From: Bacillota bacterium
Lineage (GTDB): Bacteria > Bacillota > Clostridia > Clostridiales > Caloramatoraceae
Assembly (NCBI GenBank): GCA_023415335.1
Contig: JAEZLD010000031.1
Coordinates: 1 to 9,982 of the forward strand
Direction: 5' to 3'
DNA length: 9,982 nucleotides
The notes under the pieces were generated by a model. It searched no databases. It saw nothing but the letters and a program-made list of their open reading frames with translations, and was not told where the DNA came from. Numbering within the stretch: position 1 is the first letter of the stretch; every line of letters starts with the position of its first letter. The position numbers and the translations under genes are program-made. Below, piece after piece: positions 1 through 7,043 of the stretch.

Positions 1-10
1 GCTATTTATA

Positions 11-826
11 ATGCTTCTAATCCTTGTTTTTCTTATCATATTCTGTATATGGGAGAACAATAGCATAGTTATATCACAATTTACATATACAAGCGATAAA
101 ATCCCCAATACCTTTAATGACTTTAAGATACTCCAGATATCCGATTTACATAATAAGAGCTTTGGAAATAATCAATCCTACCTTATGAAAAAGGTAAGAG
201 AAATCTCTCCTGACATAATAGTTATAACAGGGGACCTTATAGATAGTAGAAGCTTTAATCTGAATATCGCTATGAGTTTTGTAGAGCAGGCTGTGGGGAT
301 GGCACCAGTGTATTATGTTCCGGGAAACCATGAGGCACGCTCAGGCTCATATGATGAGATAAAGGGCAGGCTTAAAGGTGCTGGAGTCACTGTACTGGAC
401 AATGAAGGGTTATCCTGCAGGCGGGATGGAAGCAGTATAAGCATAATAGGACTTAAGGACCCCGGATTTTCAACATCTGATTATATTGATGGAGTAGATA
501 CAAGGAGTATGGAAGCATGCCTTGATAATTATAAGGATAGCAGCCAGCTTAAAATAGTTCTCTCCCACAGGCCAGAGCTTATGTATATGTATAACAATTA
601 TAATGCAGACATTGTTTTTTCAGGTCACGCGCATGGAGGACAAGTACGCCTTCCATTCATAGGAGGGATTGTTGCCCCAGATCAGGGCTTTTTTCCTAAG
701 TATGATGGAGGAGAGTATGAGGAAGGTATCACTACCATGTATGTAAGCAGGGGGCTTGGCAATAGCATATTTCCCATTCGCTTGTTCAACAGGCCGGAGC
801 TGGTAGTGGTTACACTAAAAAAGTAG
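11..826 (+). CDS. Membrane-anchored metallophosphoesterase (YkuE-like), start possibly upstream
   Basis: A calcineurin-like metallophosphoesterase of about 271 residues, resembling the YkuE/YaeI group of membrane-associated phosphohydrolases; the substrate cannot be told from sequence. The dinuclear metal-site motifs are all present in order: D45-x-H47 (in ISDLH), G74-D75, G105-N-H-E108, H186 (in LSHRPE) and the G205-H-A-H-G-G-Q211 block. Residues 1-13 are strongly hydrophobic and would act as an uncleaved signal anchor, placing the catalytic domain outside the membrane. The ATG at 11 has no room for a visible ribosome binding site. The frame is open back to base 2 and the hydrophobic stretch lacks the usual preceding basic residues, so the real start probably lies before the window. 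The family call is secure; the start is not. The gene ends 109 bases before the promoter of the next unit, with no classical terminator. Confidence 0.88.
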   Translation: MLLILVFLIIFCIWENNSIVISQFTYTSDKIPNTFNDFKILQISDLHNKSFGNNQSYLMKKVREISPDIIVITGDLIDSRSFNLNIAMSFVEQAVGMAPVYYVPGNHEARSGSYDEIKGRLKGAGVTVLDNEGLSCRRDGSSISIIGLKDPGFSTSDYIDGVDTRSMEACLDNYKDSSQLKIVLSHRPELMYMYNNYNADIVFSGHAHGGQVRLPFIGGIVAPDQGFFPKYDGGEYEEGITTMYVSRGLGNSIFPIRLFNRPELVVVTLKK

Positions 827-875
827 AGGCTTTGTTTACAACCGTTCATATTTACTATAGAAATGTCCAATGTAC

Positions 876-894
876 GACGTTGCTTTGCAACGTT
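876..894. other. Short perfect hairpin without a U-tract
   Basis: ACGTTGC (877-883) and GCAACGT (887-893) form a 7-bp inverted repeat around a TTT loop, extendable by a G-T pair at 876/894. The following bases are TCTGAATGG, so there is no T-run and it is not a standard intrinsic terminator. It could be a weak terminator, an mRNA 3'-end stabiliser for the phosphoesterase transcript, or part of a dispersed intergenic repeat. Confidence 0.45.
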
Positions 895-934
895 CTGAAT
901 GGCATCTGAAATTTATAAGCGTGTAAGAATAAAT

Positions 935-963
935 TAGACAAAAGAAGGAAACCGTATTATAAT
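935..963 (+). promoter_or_regulatory. Sigma-A-type promoter for the T-box/valS transcript
   Basis: TAGACA (935-940) and a perfect TATAAT (958-963) are separated by exactly 17 bases. This predicts a transcription start near 970, just upstream of the first conserved T-box elements, which supports both assignments. Confidence 0.65.
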
Positions 964-969
964 GAAATT

Positions 970-1220
970 AACGAAAAAAATTGGTAAAAACAAAGAACAA
1001 GAGGAGTAAAATAGCCAGTAGCTATCAGGAATGAAGGGTCACCGACTGAAAGCCCTTCTTAGTGAAGAGTATTTGAAGGTAGCTTGGGAGTTGTATATCT
1101 GAAACTATAGTAGGATATAATGTTAGTCGCATTAAGACTTTGAGGTAATAATTATTTATTACAAATTAAAGTGGTACCACGAGCAACTCGTCTTTTATAG
1201 ACGAGTTGCTCTTTTTTTTA
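970..1220 (+). promoter_or_regulatory. T-box riboswitch leader, probably tRNA-Val (GTA specifier)
   Basis: A tRNA-sensing leader controlling the downstream valyl-tRNA synthetase by antitermination. Stem I can be traced. The loop-E strand AGTA (1005-1008) is followed by AAATA (1009-1013), which pairs with TATTT (1070-1074), then GAA (1075-1077), a G, and the probable specifier GTA (1079-1081) followed by a purine. CAAG (998-1001) can pair with CTTG (1083-1086) below the specifier loop. A distal hairpin is formed by GAAGGG (1033-1038) and CCCTTC (1053-1058), with a GAAAGCC-type distal loop. The T-box sequence AAAGTGGTACCACGAG is at 1168-1183. Its TGGT (1172-1175) would pair with an ACCA acceptor end, meaning discriminator A, as expected for bacterial tRNA-Val. 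The start at 970 is inferred from the promoter. The T-box class is certain; the Val specificity is a well-supported inference. Confidence 0.9.
1181..1219 (+). terminator. T-box regulatory intrinsic terminator
   Basis: A perfect 12-bp stem, 1181-1192 pairing with 1200-1211, has a 7-base loop and is followed by eight T residues (1212-1219). Its 5' arm directly abuts the T-box sequence, so formation of the antiterminator with uncharged tRNA excludes this hairpin. It is the OFF state of the leader. Confidence 0.93.
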
Positions 1221-1233
1221 AGGGAGTGATTTT

Positions 1234-1287
1234 ATGAAATTCAAATTAAAGAGTGATTATGTACGAGTCTGGATCTGCCATTTATAA
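1234..1287 (+). CDS. Possible 17-residue small ORF between T-box terminator and valS
   Basis: An ATG at 1234 is preceded by a good ribosome binding site (AGGGAGTG, 1221-1228, five bases before the ATG) and opens a reading frame MKFKLKSDYVRVWICHL ending at TAA 1285-1287. It begins directly after the T-run of the terminator, so it would be translated only in antiterminated transcripts. I recognise no family. It may be a leader peptide, the remnant of a displaced gene start, or a chance ORF. Support is the ribosome binding site and position only. Confidence 0.3.
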   Translation: MKFKLKSDYVRVWICHL

Positions 1288-1320
1288 TTATAAAAATTAA
1301 ATTAAGAGAGGGAAATTAAA

Positions 1321-3729
1321 ATGCTTGATAAGAAATATAATGCTTTAGAAAAAGAAAGTAAATGGTTGGAATACTGGAAGAAAAATAAGGTTTATGAGTT
1401 TGTCCCTGGAACCAGAAAGGTATTTTCAATTGATACTCCACCTCCAACAGTTAATGGAAAAATCCATATAGGACATATTTTTTCGTATTCTCAAACAGAA
1501 ATGATAGCCAGATATAAGAGATTAAGAGGATATAATATATTTTATCCATTTGGCTTCGACGACAATGGATTGCCTAGCGAAAGATTAGTTGAACAGGAGC
1601 AGGGTAAAAAAGCCCATGAGATAGGAAGAGAACAATTTTCAAAGCTATGCTATGAAACAACTGATAAGTATGAAGAAGAGTTTCAGGATTTGTTTAGTAA
1701 AATGGGAGTAAGTACTGACTGGGATATTCATTATAAAACAGTTAGTCCCTCTACTATAAAAATATCTCAAAGATCATTTTTGGATTTAATAAGAAAAGGG
1801 CATTGCTACCATAAAAAAAGTCCGGCACTCTGGTGTAATGAATGTTTAACCTCTATTGCCCAGGCAGAGCTTGAAACAAAGACAATAAAAACTACATTCA
1901 ATTATATTAATTTTAAAACAAAAGAGACCAATGAAGAATTTACTATTGCAACAACCAGACCAGAATTATTACCCGCAATAGTATGTGTTTTTATAAATCC
2001 TGATGACGAGGCCCATAGTCATTTGATTGGTAAAACAGCCTGCATACCGGTTGTAAATGAAGAGGTTCCTATTATGGGTGATAATAAGGTTGACACTCAA
2101 AAGGGTACCGGGATAGTTATGTGTTGTACCTTTGGAGACCAGACCGATATTGAATGGTGGAGAAAATATAATCTGCCTTTAAAATACATTTTTACTGAGG
2201 ACGGAAGGATTATTGATTCTGTTCCTGATTATGGAGGAATGAAAATTAAGGAAGCCAGAAAACAAATAACCGAAAATCTGCAGAATGGCGGATATATAGT
2301 AAAAATTGAAGCTCTGGAGCATGAGGTTCAAACACATGAAAGATGCGGCAGAGAGGTTGAATATTCAGTTATGAAACAATGGTTTATTGATATAATGAAT
2401 CACAAGGAGGATTTCCTGAGAATCGGAAATGAAATTAAATGGCATCCGGAACACATGCATAACAGATATAATGAATGGGTTGAAAATATAATGTGGGATT
2501 GGTGTATTTCAAGACAAAGATACTTTGGAGTGCCATTTCCGGTTTGGTACTGTAAATCCTGTGGAAAGGCTGTATTTGCAGATATAGAAGCTTTGCCCGT
2601 TAACCCGCTAATTCATAAGCCCAGAGAAGAAAGCTGTACTGAATGCGGCTGTAAAGAGTTTATTCCTGAAACAGATGTAATGGATACCTGGGCTACATCG
2701 TCTGCTACACCTTTAATAAATATGAAATATGGTGAAAAGGATAATTATGAAGCTTTCCTGAAACCAATGAGCTTAAGAACGAATGCTTCTGAAATAATCA
2801 GAACCTGGGATTTCTATACTATTGTTAAAAGCTTTTATCACTTCGGTATTAGACCATGGGATAATGTTATGATTTCCGGATTTGTTATGGCTGGTAAGGG
2901 AGAAAAAATAAGTAAGTCTAAGGATAACAGCAAAATAGAGCCTATGAATGTCATTAAAACCTATTCTGCCGATGTTTTAAGATATTGGGCAGGAACCGGA
3001 AGGCTTGGAACAGATGTTGTATATAGTGATGAAACCTTACTTCGCGGTAAAAAATTAATAAATAAAATATGGAATGTTTCTAAATTTATTGAAATGCATT
3101 TAAGTGATTATGAAGACAGAGAATTCAGCGGCTACGAATATATGGATAAATGGATTCTAGGGCGTTATCAGGGAATGGAAAAAAGGTTCTTGAAGCATCT
3201 TGATGAATACGAGGTTGGTTTAGCATTAAATATATTAGAAAAGTTCTTCTGGAATTTCTGTGATAATTATATAGAAATAGTTAAACATAGATTGTACAGG
3301 CCAGAAGAATTCGGAGATGTTCCAAGATACTCAGGCCAAAAGACGGTTTATATATTACTATATAAGCTGCTACAGGATTTTAGCATTTTCTTCCCATTTA
3401 TAACGGAGGAAATATATCAAGAGCTATATCATGAAAATAAATCTATTCATTTAACAGAGATAGAGCCATTAGAGTGTGATTTTGAAAGTGAGATAAGGAA
3501 TGGTGATAAAATAATAGAAATCATCAGTATTGCCAGAGGGGAAAAAACAAACAGAAATGTTTCATTAAAGACCCCCATAAAAAAATTTGAACTAAGTTTA
3601 AATTGTGAATTAAAAAATGCTGTTAATAGCTCAATAAAGGATTTTAAAGCTACCTTATTCATAGAAAATCTATTAATTAATCAAATAGAAAATAATTATA
3701 CTGTAGATAAGGTGGAACTAGATTTATAA
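1321..3729 (+). CDS. valS: Valyl-tRNA synthetase, archaeal-type
   Basis: A class I aminoacyl-tRNA synthetase that charges tRNA-Val in the cytoplasm. The signature HIGH is intact (49-52, after PPPTVNGK) and KMSKS appears as KISKS (529-533). The CP1 editing domain, roughly 195-345, carries TTRPE (211-215) and MCCTFGD (267-273). WCISRQRYFG (394-403) precedes a zinc-ribbon-like CxxC (411-414) and CxxCxC (439-444). The anticodon-binding domain lies near 600-730. DDNGLP, MCCTFGD and SRQRYFG are typical of archaeal-type ValRS, whereas standard bacterial enzymes read SRQLWWG. At 802 residues it is shorter than bacterial ValRS (about 880), consistent with lacking the C-terminal coiled-coil arm. The start is fixed by GAGAGGG at 1306-1312. 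It is T-box controlled. It uses mostly TTA and AGA codons and is visibly more AT-rich than the flanking genes, suggesting transfer. It could be the only ValRS or a second copy. Confidence 0.93.
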   Translation: MLDKKYNALEKESKWLEYWKKNKVYEFVPGTRKVFSIDTPPPTVNGKIHIGHIFSYSQTEMIARYKRLRGYNIFYPFGFDDNGLPSERLVEQEQGKKAHEIGREQFSKLCYETTDKYEEEFQDLFSKMGVSTDWDIHYKTVSPSTIKISQRSFLDLIRKGHCYHKKSPALWCNECLTSIAQAELETKTIKTTFNYINFKTKETNEEFTIATTRPELLPAIVCVFINPDDEAHSHLIGKTACIPVVNEEVPIMGDNKVDTQKGTGIVMCCTFGDQTDIEWWRKYNLPLKYIFTEDGRIIDSVPDYGGMKIKEARKQITENLQNGGYIVKIEALEHEVQTHERCGREVEYSVMKQWFIDIMNHKEDFLRIGNEIKWHPEHMHNRYNEWVENIMWDWCISRQRYFGVPFPVWYCKSCGKAVFADIEALPVNPLIHKPREESCTECGCKEFIPETDVMDTWATSSATPLINMKYGEKDNYEAFLKPMSLRTNASEIIRTWDFYTIVKSFYHFGIRPWDNVMISGFVMAGKGEKISKSKDNSKIEPMNVIKTYSADVLRYWAGTGRLGTDVVYSDETLLRGKKLINKIWNVSKFIEMHLSDYEDREFSGYEYMDKWILGRYQGMEKRFLKHLDEYEVGLALNILEKFFWNFCDNYIEIVKHRLYRPEEFGDVPRYSGQKTVYILLYKLLQDFSIFFPFITEEIYQELYHENKSIHLTEIEPLECDFESEIRNGDKIIEIISIARGEKTNRNVSLKTPIKKFELSLNCELKNAVNSSIKDFKATLFIENLLINQIENNYTVDKVELDL

Positions 3730-3831
3730 TATTCAGACTGCTGACGGCGCCATATGAAATCAGCCAGGAAAACATAATGTTCCAGATCGTTCGGAGATGG
3801 GGTATTAGTTATGTGATGGATTAAGGCTGCC

Positions 3832-3860
3832 TTGTAATAGCCTGTCTTCAGGTGTATAAT
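3832..3860 (+). promoter_or_regulatory. Sigma-A-type promoter for the ybaK-like gene
   Basis: TTGTAA (3832-3837) and a perfect TATAAT (3855-3860) are separated by 17 bases and lie 46 bases before the start codon. The rest of the 177-base spacer after valS contains a GCTGA/TCAGC (3740-3744/3760-3764) short inverted repeat but no hairpin with a T-run, so read-through from valS is also possible. Confidence 0.6.
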
Positions 3861-3906
3861 ATCTTAAATTATATTCTAAATTATACAGCACTACGGAGGA
3901 ATAAGT

Positions 3907-4365
3907 ATGAGTGTAGAAAAAGTGAGAAAGTATTTTCAGGATAACGGCTTTGACCTGAAGGTTATAGAGTTTGAGGACAGCACGGCGACGGTGGAGCTGG
4001 CAGCCCAGGTGCTGGGAGTTGAGCCCGACAGGATAGCAAAAACCATGGCCCTTAAGATGAAGAGCAGCAATATTATATTAGTAACCAAGGGTGGTGCAAG
4101 GCTGGATAACCGTAAATTCAAGGATTGCTTCAAGGAGAAGGGTACCATGATAAGCCACGATGAAGTAGAGGAGATAACAGGCCATCCCATAGGTGGAGTG
4201 TGTCCATTTGCTTTAAAGAGTGGGCTTAAGGTTTATCTCGACGTTTCCTTAAAGGAATTTGATATAGTGTATCCTGCAGGAGGCTCGGCCTCATCAGCTG
4301 TAAGGATTACCCCTGAATACCTCCAGCAGGTGACAGGTGGAGAATGGGTAGATGTATGTAAATAG
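3907..4365 (+). CDS. YbaK/EbsC-family aminoacyl-tRNA deacylase (prolyl-tRNA editing-like)
   Basis: A 152-residue free-standing editing-domain protein related to the INS domain of prolyl-tRNA synthetase. Family members hydrolyse mischarged aminoacyl-tRNAs in trans, for example Cys-tRNA(Pro) for YbaK; the substrate of this one is not certain. Visible features are the IAKTM segment with K45, the position of the conserved functional lysine, a KGGARLD loop (61-67), and the glycine-rich GHPIGGVCPF motif (92-101). The C-terminal part YPAGGSASSAVRITPE matches the family's substrate-pocket glycine loop. The length is normal. The start is fixed by GGAGGA at 3895-3900, six bases before ATG. It sits downstream of valS but has its own promoter and ends before a strong terminator. 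Its base composition is richer in GC than valS and matches the other neighbours. Confidence 0.9.
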   Translation: MSVEKVRKYFQDNGFDLKVIEFEDSTATVELAAQVLGVEPDRIAKTMALKMKSSNIILVTKGGARLDNRKFKDCFKEKGTMISHDEVEEITGHPIGGVCPFALKSGLKVYLDVSLKEFDIVYPAGGSASSAVRITPEYLQQVTGGEWVDVCK

Positions 4366-4400
4366 CAGCATATTGCACAGAGCTATATATTAATCACATA

Positions 4401-4447
4401 CAACAAGTATTTATTGAAAAACGATAAATACTTGTTGTTTTTCGTTT
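4401..4447 (+). terminator. Intrinsic terminator after the ybaK-like gene
   Basis: A perfect 14-bp stem (4401-4414 with 4424-4437) has a 9-base loop and is followed by TTTTTCGTTT. It closes the valS/ybaK region and separates it from the DUF2975 operon. Confidence 0.88.
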
Positions 4448-4463
4448 AAGCCTATGATATTAT
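4435..4463 (+). promoter_or_regulatory. Possible weak promoter for the DUF2975 operon
   Basis: TTGTTT (4435-4440) and TATTAT (4458-4463) have 17-base spacing. The -35 element overlaps the 3' arm and tail of the preceding terminator. The region is AT-rich and other placements are possible, so this is tentative. It is the best candidate between the terminator and the start at 4512. Confidence 0.3.
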
Positions 4464-4511
4464 ATGGGTATAAAGGAGATATTATATTATGTGTATTTTA
4501 GAGGTGATTTC

Positions 4512-4991
4512 ATGAAACAAGATGTGTTTTCAAAATATCTTAAGGGCATGGTTATTGCCATGGCGTTATTGGGACTGCTGCTTTGTATGTTCTTTGTACC
4601 TGGCTTTGGAAAGGACATAATAAAGATAAACCCTCATCTAACTTATTTATATTATCCCAGTCTTGTGTTTGTATATATTACTGTTATACCTGTATACATA
4701 GCTCTATGGAATGCCTGGAGAATTTTCTCCAACATAGGCAAAAACAACTCCTTTTGCTTTGAAAACTCTAAAAGGCTTAAGAATATTGCGTACCTGGCAT
4801 CTATAGATACCTTCCTATATGTGACTGCAGCCATAGCATTGCTTTCAATGGAGGCACTGGGCTGGAACTGTCTTATATTCATAGTATTAATAGTGTTTAT
4901 AGGCTTTTCCATGGCTATAGTGTGCTCTTCCTTATCCCATCTTGTAGACAAGGCAGCGTCAATTAAGGAAGAAAATGATCTTACAATATGA
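4512..4991 (+). CDS. DUF2975 family membrane protein
   Basis: A 159-residue integral membrane protein with four predicted transmembrane helices, at about 12-32, 48-68, 92-112 and 118-140. The conserved FSNIGKNNSFCFENSKRLK loop (72-90) between helices 2 and 3 is typical of DUF2975. The molecular function of the family is unknown. I chose ATG 4512 because GAGGTG (4501-4506) lies five bases before it. An in-frame ATG at 4464 would add 16 residues but has no ribosome binding site. The stop codon is nine bases before the start of a small HTH regulator, the usual partner of DUF2975 proteins in Firmicutes, so the two are almost certainly co-translated. A role as membrane sensor or antagonist for that regulator is inference. 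Confidence 0.88.
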   Translation: MKQDVFSKYLKGMVIAMALLGLLLCMFFVPGFGKDIIKINPHLTYLYYPSLVFVYITVIPVYIALWNAWRIFSNIGKNNSFCFENSKRLKNIAYLASIDTFLYVTAAIALLSMEALGWNCLIFIVLIVFIGFSMAIVCSSLSHLVDKAASIKEENDLTI

Positions 4992-5000
4992 GGTGAGCAG

Positions 5001-5210
5001 ATGAGTATAATAGTAAATCTGGATGTAATGCTGGCAAAGAGGAAGATGAGTATGACTGAGCTTTCAGAGAAGGTGGGAATAACCATGGCTAACCTTTCTA
5101 TACTTAAGAATGAAAAAGCTAAGGCTATAAGATTCTCAACTCTGGAGGCTATATGCGAGGCTCTGGACTGCCAGCCTGGAGATATACTTGAATATAGAAA
5201 GAAGGAATAA
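5001..5210 (+). CDS. Small Cro/C1-type (YozG-like) transcriptional regulator
   Basis: A 69-residue protein consisting of a single helix-turn-helix domain. MTELSEKVGITMANLSILKN (18-37) is the HTH core, followed by a helix with FSTLEAICEALDCQPGDILEY (45-65), the standard ending of YozG/HTH_26 regulators. No sensor or dimerisation domain is attached. AGGTGA (4991-4996) overlaps the stop codon of the DUF2975 gene and sits four bases before ATG 5001, showing tight coupling. By family precedent it probably binds DNA and controls its own operon, but I see no clear operator. A frame on the opposite strand across this gene and DUF2975 is a shadow. Confidence 0.92.
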   Translation: MSIIVNLDVMLAKRKMSMTELSEKVGITMANLSILKNEKAKAIRFSTLEAICEALDCQPGDILEYRKKE

Positions 5211-5270
5211 TGCATTACATGGAGGCTGTGACATAGAATAAACTAACAGCCAAATAAAAGGAGGTTTGAA

Positions 5271-7013
5271 ATGAATATTATTAAAGGCTTAAAGGGAGTA
5301 GCAGGGTCAATCAGGTCCGCCTATAAACGTTTTCCCATACCTCTTATACTTGCAGCTCTTTCAGGAATACTCCTGATTATGCTAAACGAGCTGAGCTGGA
5401 GCGGTAAAGATATAGAGGAAGACATATCAAGACTTGTTATGGTTCTTATGCTGGGAGTCCCCATAACCCTTGGGTTAAAGCTTCTTTGGGAAAGGCTGGA
5501 TACGGTTAAGATCGTTTTAAAGCTTTCTGCCTATGCTGCAGCAGCGGTCTTTTTAATCCTGTACTATTTTCTGATGATAAAGGATTTTGAAATGGTGCCA
5601 GTTTTAAGGTATATACTGATAAGCGGTATGTTTTATCTTATATCTGCCTGCATCACCTGTTGGTTTGACGGAAGAAATTATGAGATGTATATAATAAAGG
5701 TTTTTACAAGGTTCCTTATAACCGGCATATTTGCACTTGTAATGTTTGGGGGAATAGCTGGGGTGCTTGCCAGCATAGATGGTCTTTTAGAGGTCAATGT
5801 GCCCAGCAAGGCTTATTTATATACCTTCTATATAATAGCAACCTTCTTTGTTCCTTCCTATGCATTTGCAGGAATACCCCAAAGCTACAAGGAGCTTGAC
5901 GACGCTAAGTATCCAAAGTCACTAAGTGTATTGCTGCTGTACATAATGATTCCTATAGTATGTGCATATACAGTGATTCTTTATCTGTATTTTATTAAGG
6001 TTCTCATAGAGTGGACCCTGCCTAAGGGAATGGTAGGAAACCTGGTGCTGTGGTATTCCATTGTAAGCATAATAGTCATATTCTTTATAGCTCCTGTAAT
6101 TCAGGAGAAAAAGTGGGTTAAGGGCTTTGTATTCTGGTTTACCAAGCTAATATTGCCATGCATTGTAATGCTGTTCATTGCTGTAGGCATCAGAATAAAT
6201 GCCTATGGAGTTACTGAAAGCAGATATTTTGTTGTACTTACGGGATTATGGGCCTTTGGAATATTCATATACTGGAACGTAAGTGGAGTCAGGCGCAATA
6301 TAATACTTCCTGCATCACTTGCCGTGCTTCTGATTATATCCTCTGGAGGCCCTTTCAGTGCGTTTAATATTTCAATCCGAAGCCAAAGCAACAGGCTGAA
6401 GGAAATTGTCCAAAACTATGGCATGCTTGAGGGAGGGGTCCTAAAGCCAGCGAAGGATACCATTTCCCAGAAGGATAGGGGTAATATAAGGTCAATACTT
6501 ACATACTTTGATGGAAACCATTCTCTGTCAGATGTATCCTTCCTCCCTAGCGGCTTTAAAATAGAGGATATGTCAGAGTACTTTGGCTTCAATCTATACG
6601 AGTATTCTGATGGCACTACCTATTTTAACTTTACCAGTGAGAAAGTAAATGCTGTGGACATAAGTGCATATGATTACCTGGTTTCTTTGGAACTGGGAGG
6701 GGTTAATGGAGAGAAAGTGAAGTTCGGAAACAGTTATATAGCAGAATATTCAAAATACAATCAAGCAATAGAAGTGTATGAGAATAATGAGAAGATATAT
6801 TCCTTTGACCTGAAGGGATTTGTAGAGAAGATCCGTGAAGGGTATGGTGAGGATAAATACGAGATTGACCAGAAGGATATGACAATTGAAGATGAAAATA
6901 GCCATTTTGCCATTAGGATAATGTTTACAAACCTGTCTGGTACAATGGACACATCTCTCGGAGCTACAGATGTTCAGAGCCTAAGCGGCAGTGTTTTTGT
7001 CAGGATAAAATAG
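5271..7013 (+). CDS. DUF4153 family multi-pass membrane protein
   Basis: A 580-residue protein whose first ~365 residues hold about eleven hydrophobic helices (near 22-38, 54-72, 83-102, 112-131, 146-168, 184-203, 219-243, 256-278, 287-308, 317-336 and 344-361). The rest is a soluble domain (about 366-580) expected on one face of the membrane. The FTRFLITGIFALVMFGGIAG region (145-164) and the later VPSYAFAGIP (194-203) match DUF4153, a family of unknown function. AAAGGAGG (5257-5264) is an excellent ribosome binding site for ATG 5271. It begins 60 bases after the regulator gene with no terminator or obvious promoter between, so it probably belongs to the same operon as DUF2975 and the HTH protein. 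The soluble part has no catalytic motif I recognise. Confidence 0.82.
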   Translation: MNIIKGLKGVAGSIRSAYKRFPIPLILAALSGILLIMLNELSWSGKDIEEDISRLVMVLMLGVPITLGLKLLWERLDTVKIVLKLSAYAAAAVFLILYYFLMIKDFEMVPVLRYILISGMFYLISACITCWFDGRNYEMYIIKVFTRFLITGIFALVMFGGIAGVLASIDGLLEVNVPSKAYLYTFYIIATFFVPSYAFAGIPQSYKELDDAKYPKSLSVLLLYIMIPIVCAYTVILYLYFIKVLIEWTLPKGMVGNLVLWYSIVSIIVIFFIAPVIQEKKWVKGFVFWFTKLILPCIVMLFIAVGIRINAYGVTESRYFVVLTGLWAFGIFIYWNVSGVRRNIILPASLAVLLIISSGGPFSAFNISIRSQSNRLKEIVQNYGMLEGGVLKPAKDTISQKDRGNIRSILTYFDGNHSLSDVSFLPSGFKIEDMSEYFGFNLYEYSDGTTYFNFTSEKVNAVDISAYDYLVSLELGGVNGEKVKFGNSYIAEYSKYNQAIEVYENNEKIYSFDLKGFVEKIREGYGEDKYEIDQKDMTIEDENSHFAIRIMFTNLSGTMDTSLGATDVQSLSGSVFVRIK

Positions 7014-7043
7014 CAAGGGTATGGAGTATTCCCTTTAACCGTA

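Noticed and set aside
1078..1080. GGT read as a glycine specifier codon in the T-box
   Set aside because: The TGGT acceptor-binding bases expect discriminator A, which does not fit the usual tRNA-Gly, and the downstream gene is ValRS.
3777..3824. 15-codon frame MFQIVRRWGISYVMD between valS and the YbaK-like gene
   Set aside because: No convincing ribosome binding site and no recognisable family; a degraded gene fragment cannot be excluded but is not supported.
4464..4511. Upstream ATG adding 16 residues to the DUF2975 protein
   Set aside because: No ribosome binding site precedes it; ATG 4512 has GAGGTG at ideal spacing, and the extra residues are unlike the family's N-terminus.
4652..5215. 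A 187-codon open frame on the - strand across DUF2975 and the HTH gene
   Set aside because: It mirrors two well-supported + strand genes with correct ribosome binding sites and family matches, and the encoded sequence has no recognisable domain.
7015..7035. AAGGG/CCCTT inverted repeat after the DUF4153 gene as a terminator
   Set aside because: Only a 5-bp stem with an 11-base loop and no T-run following.
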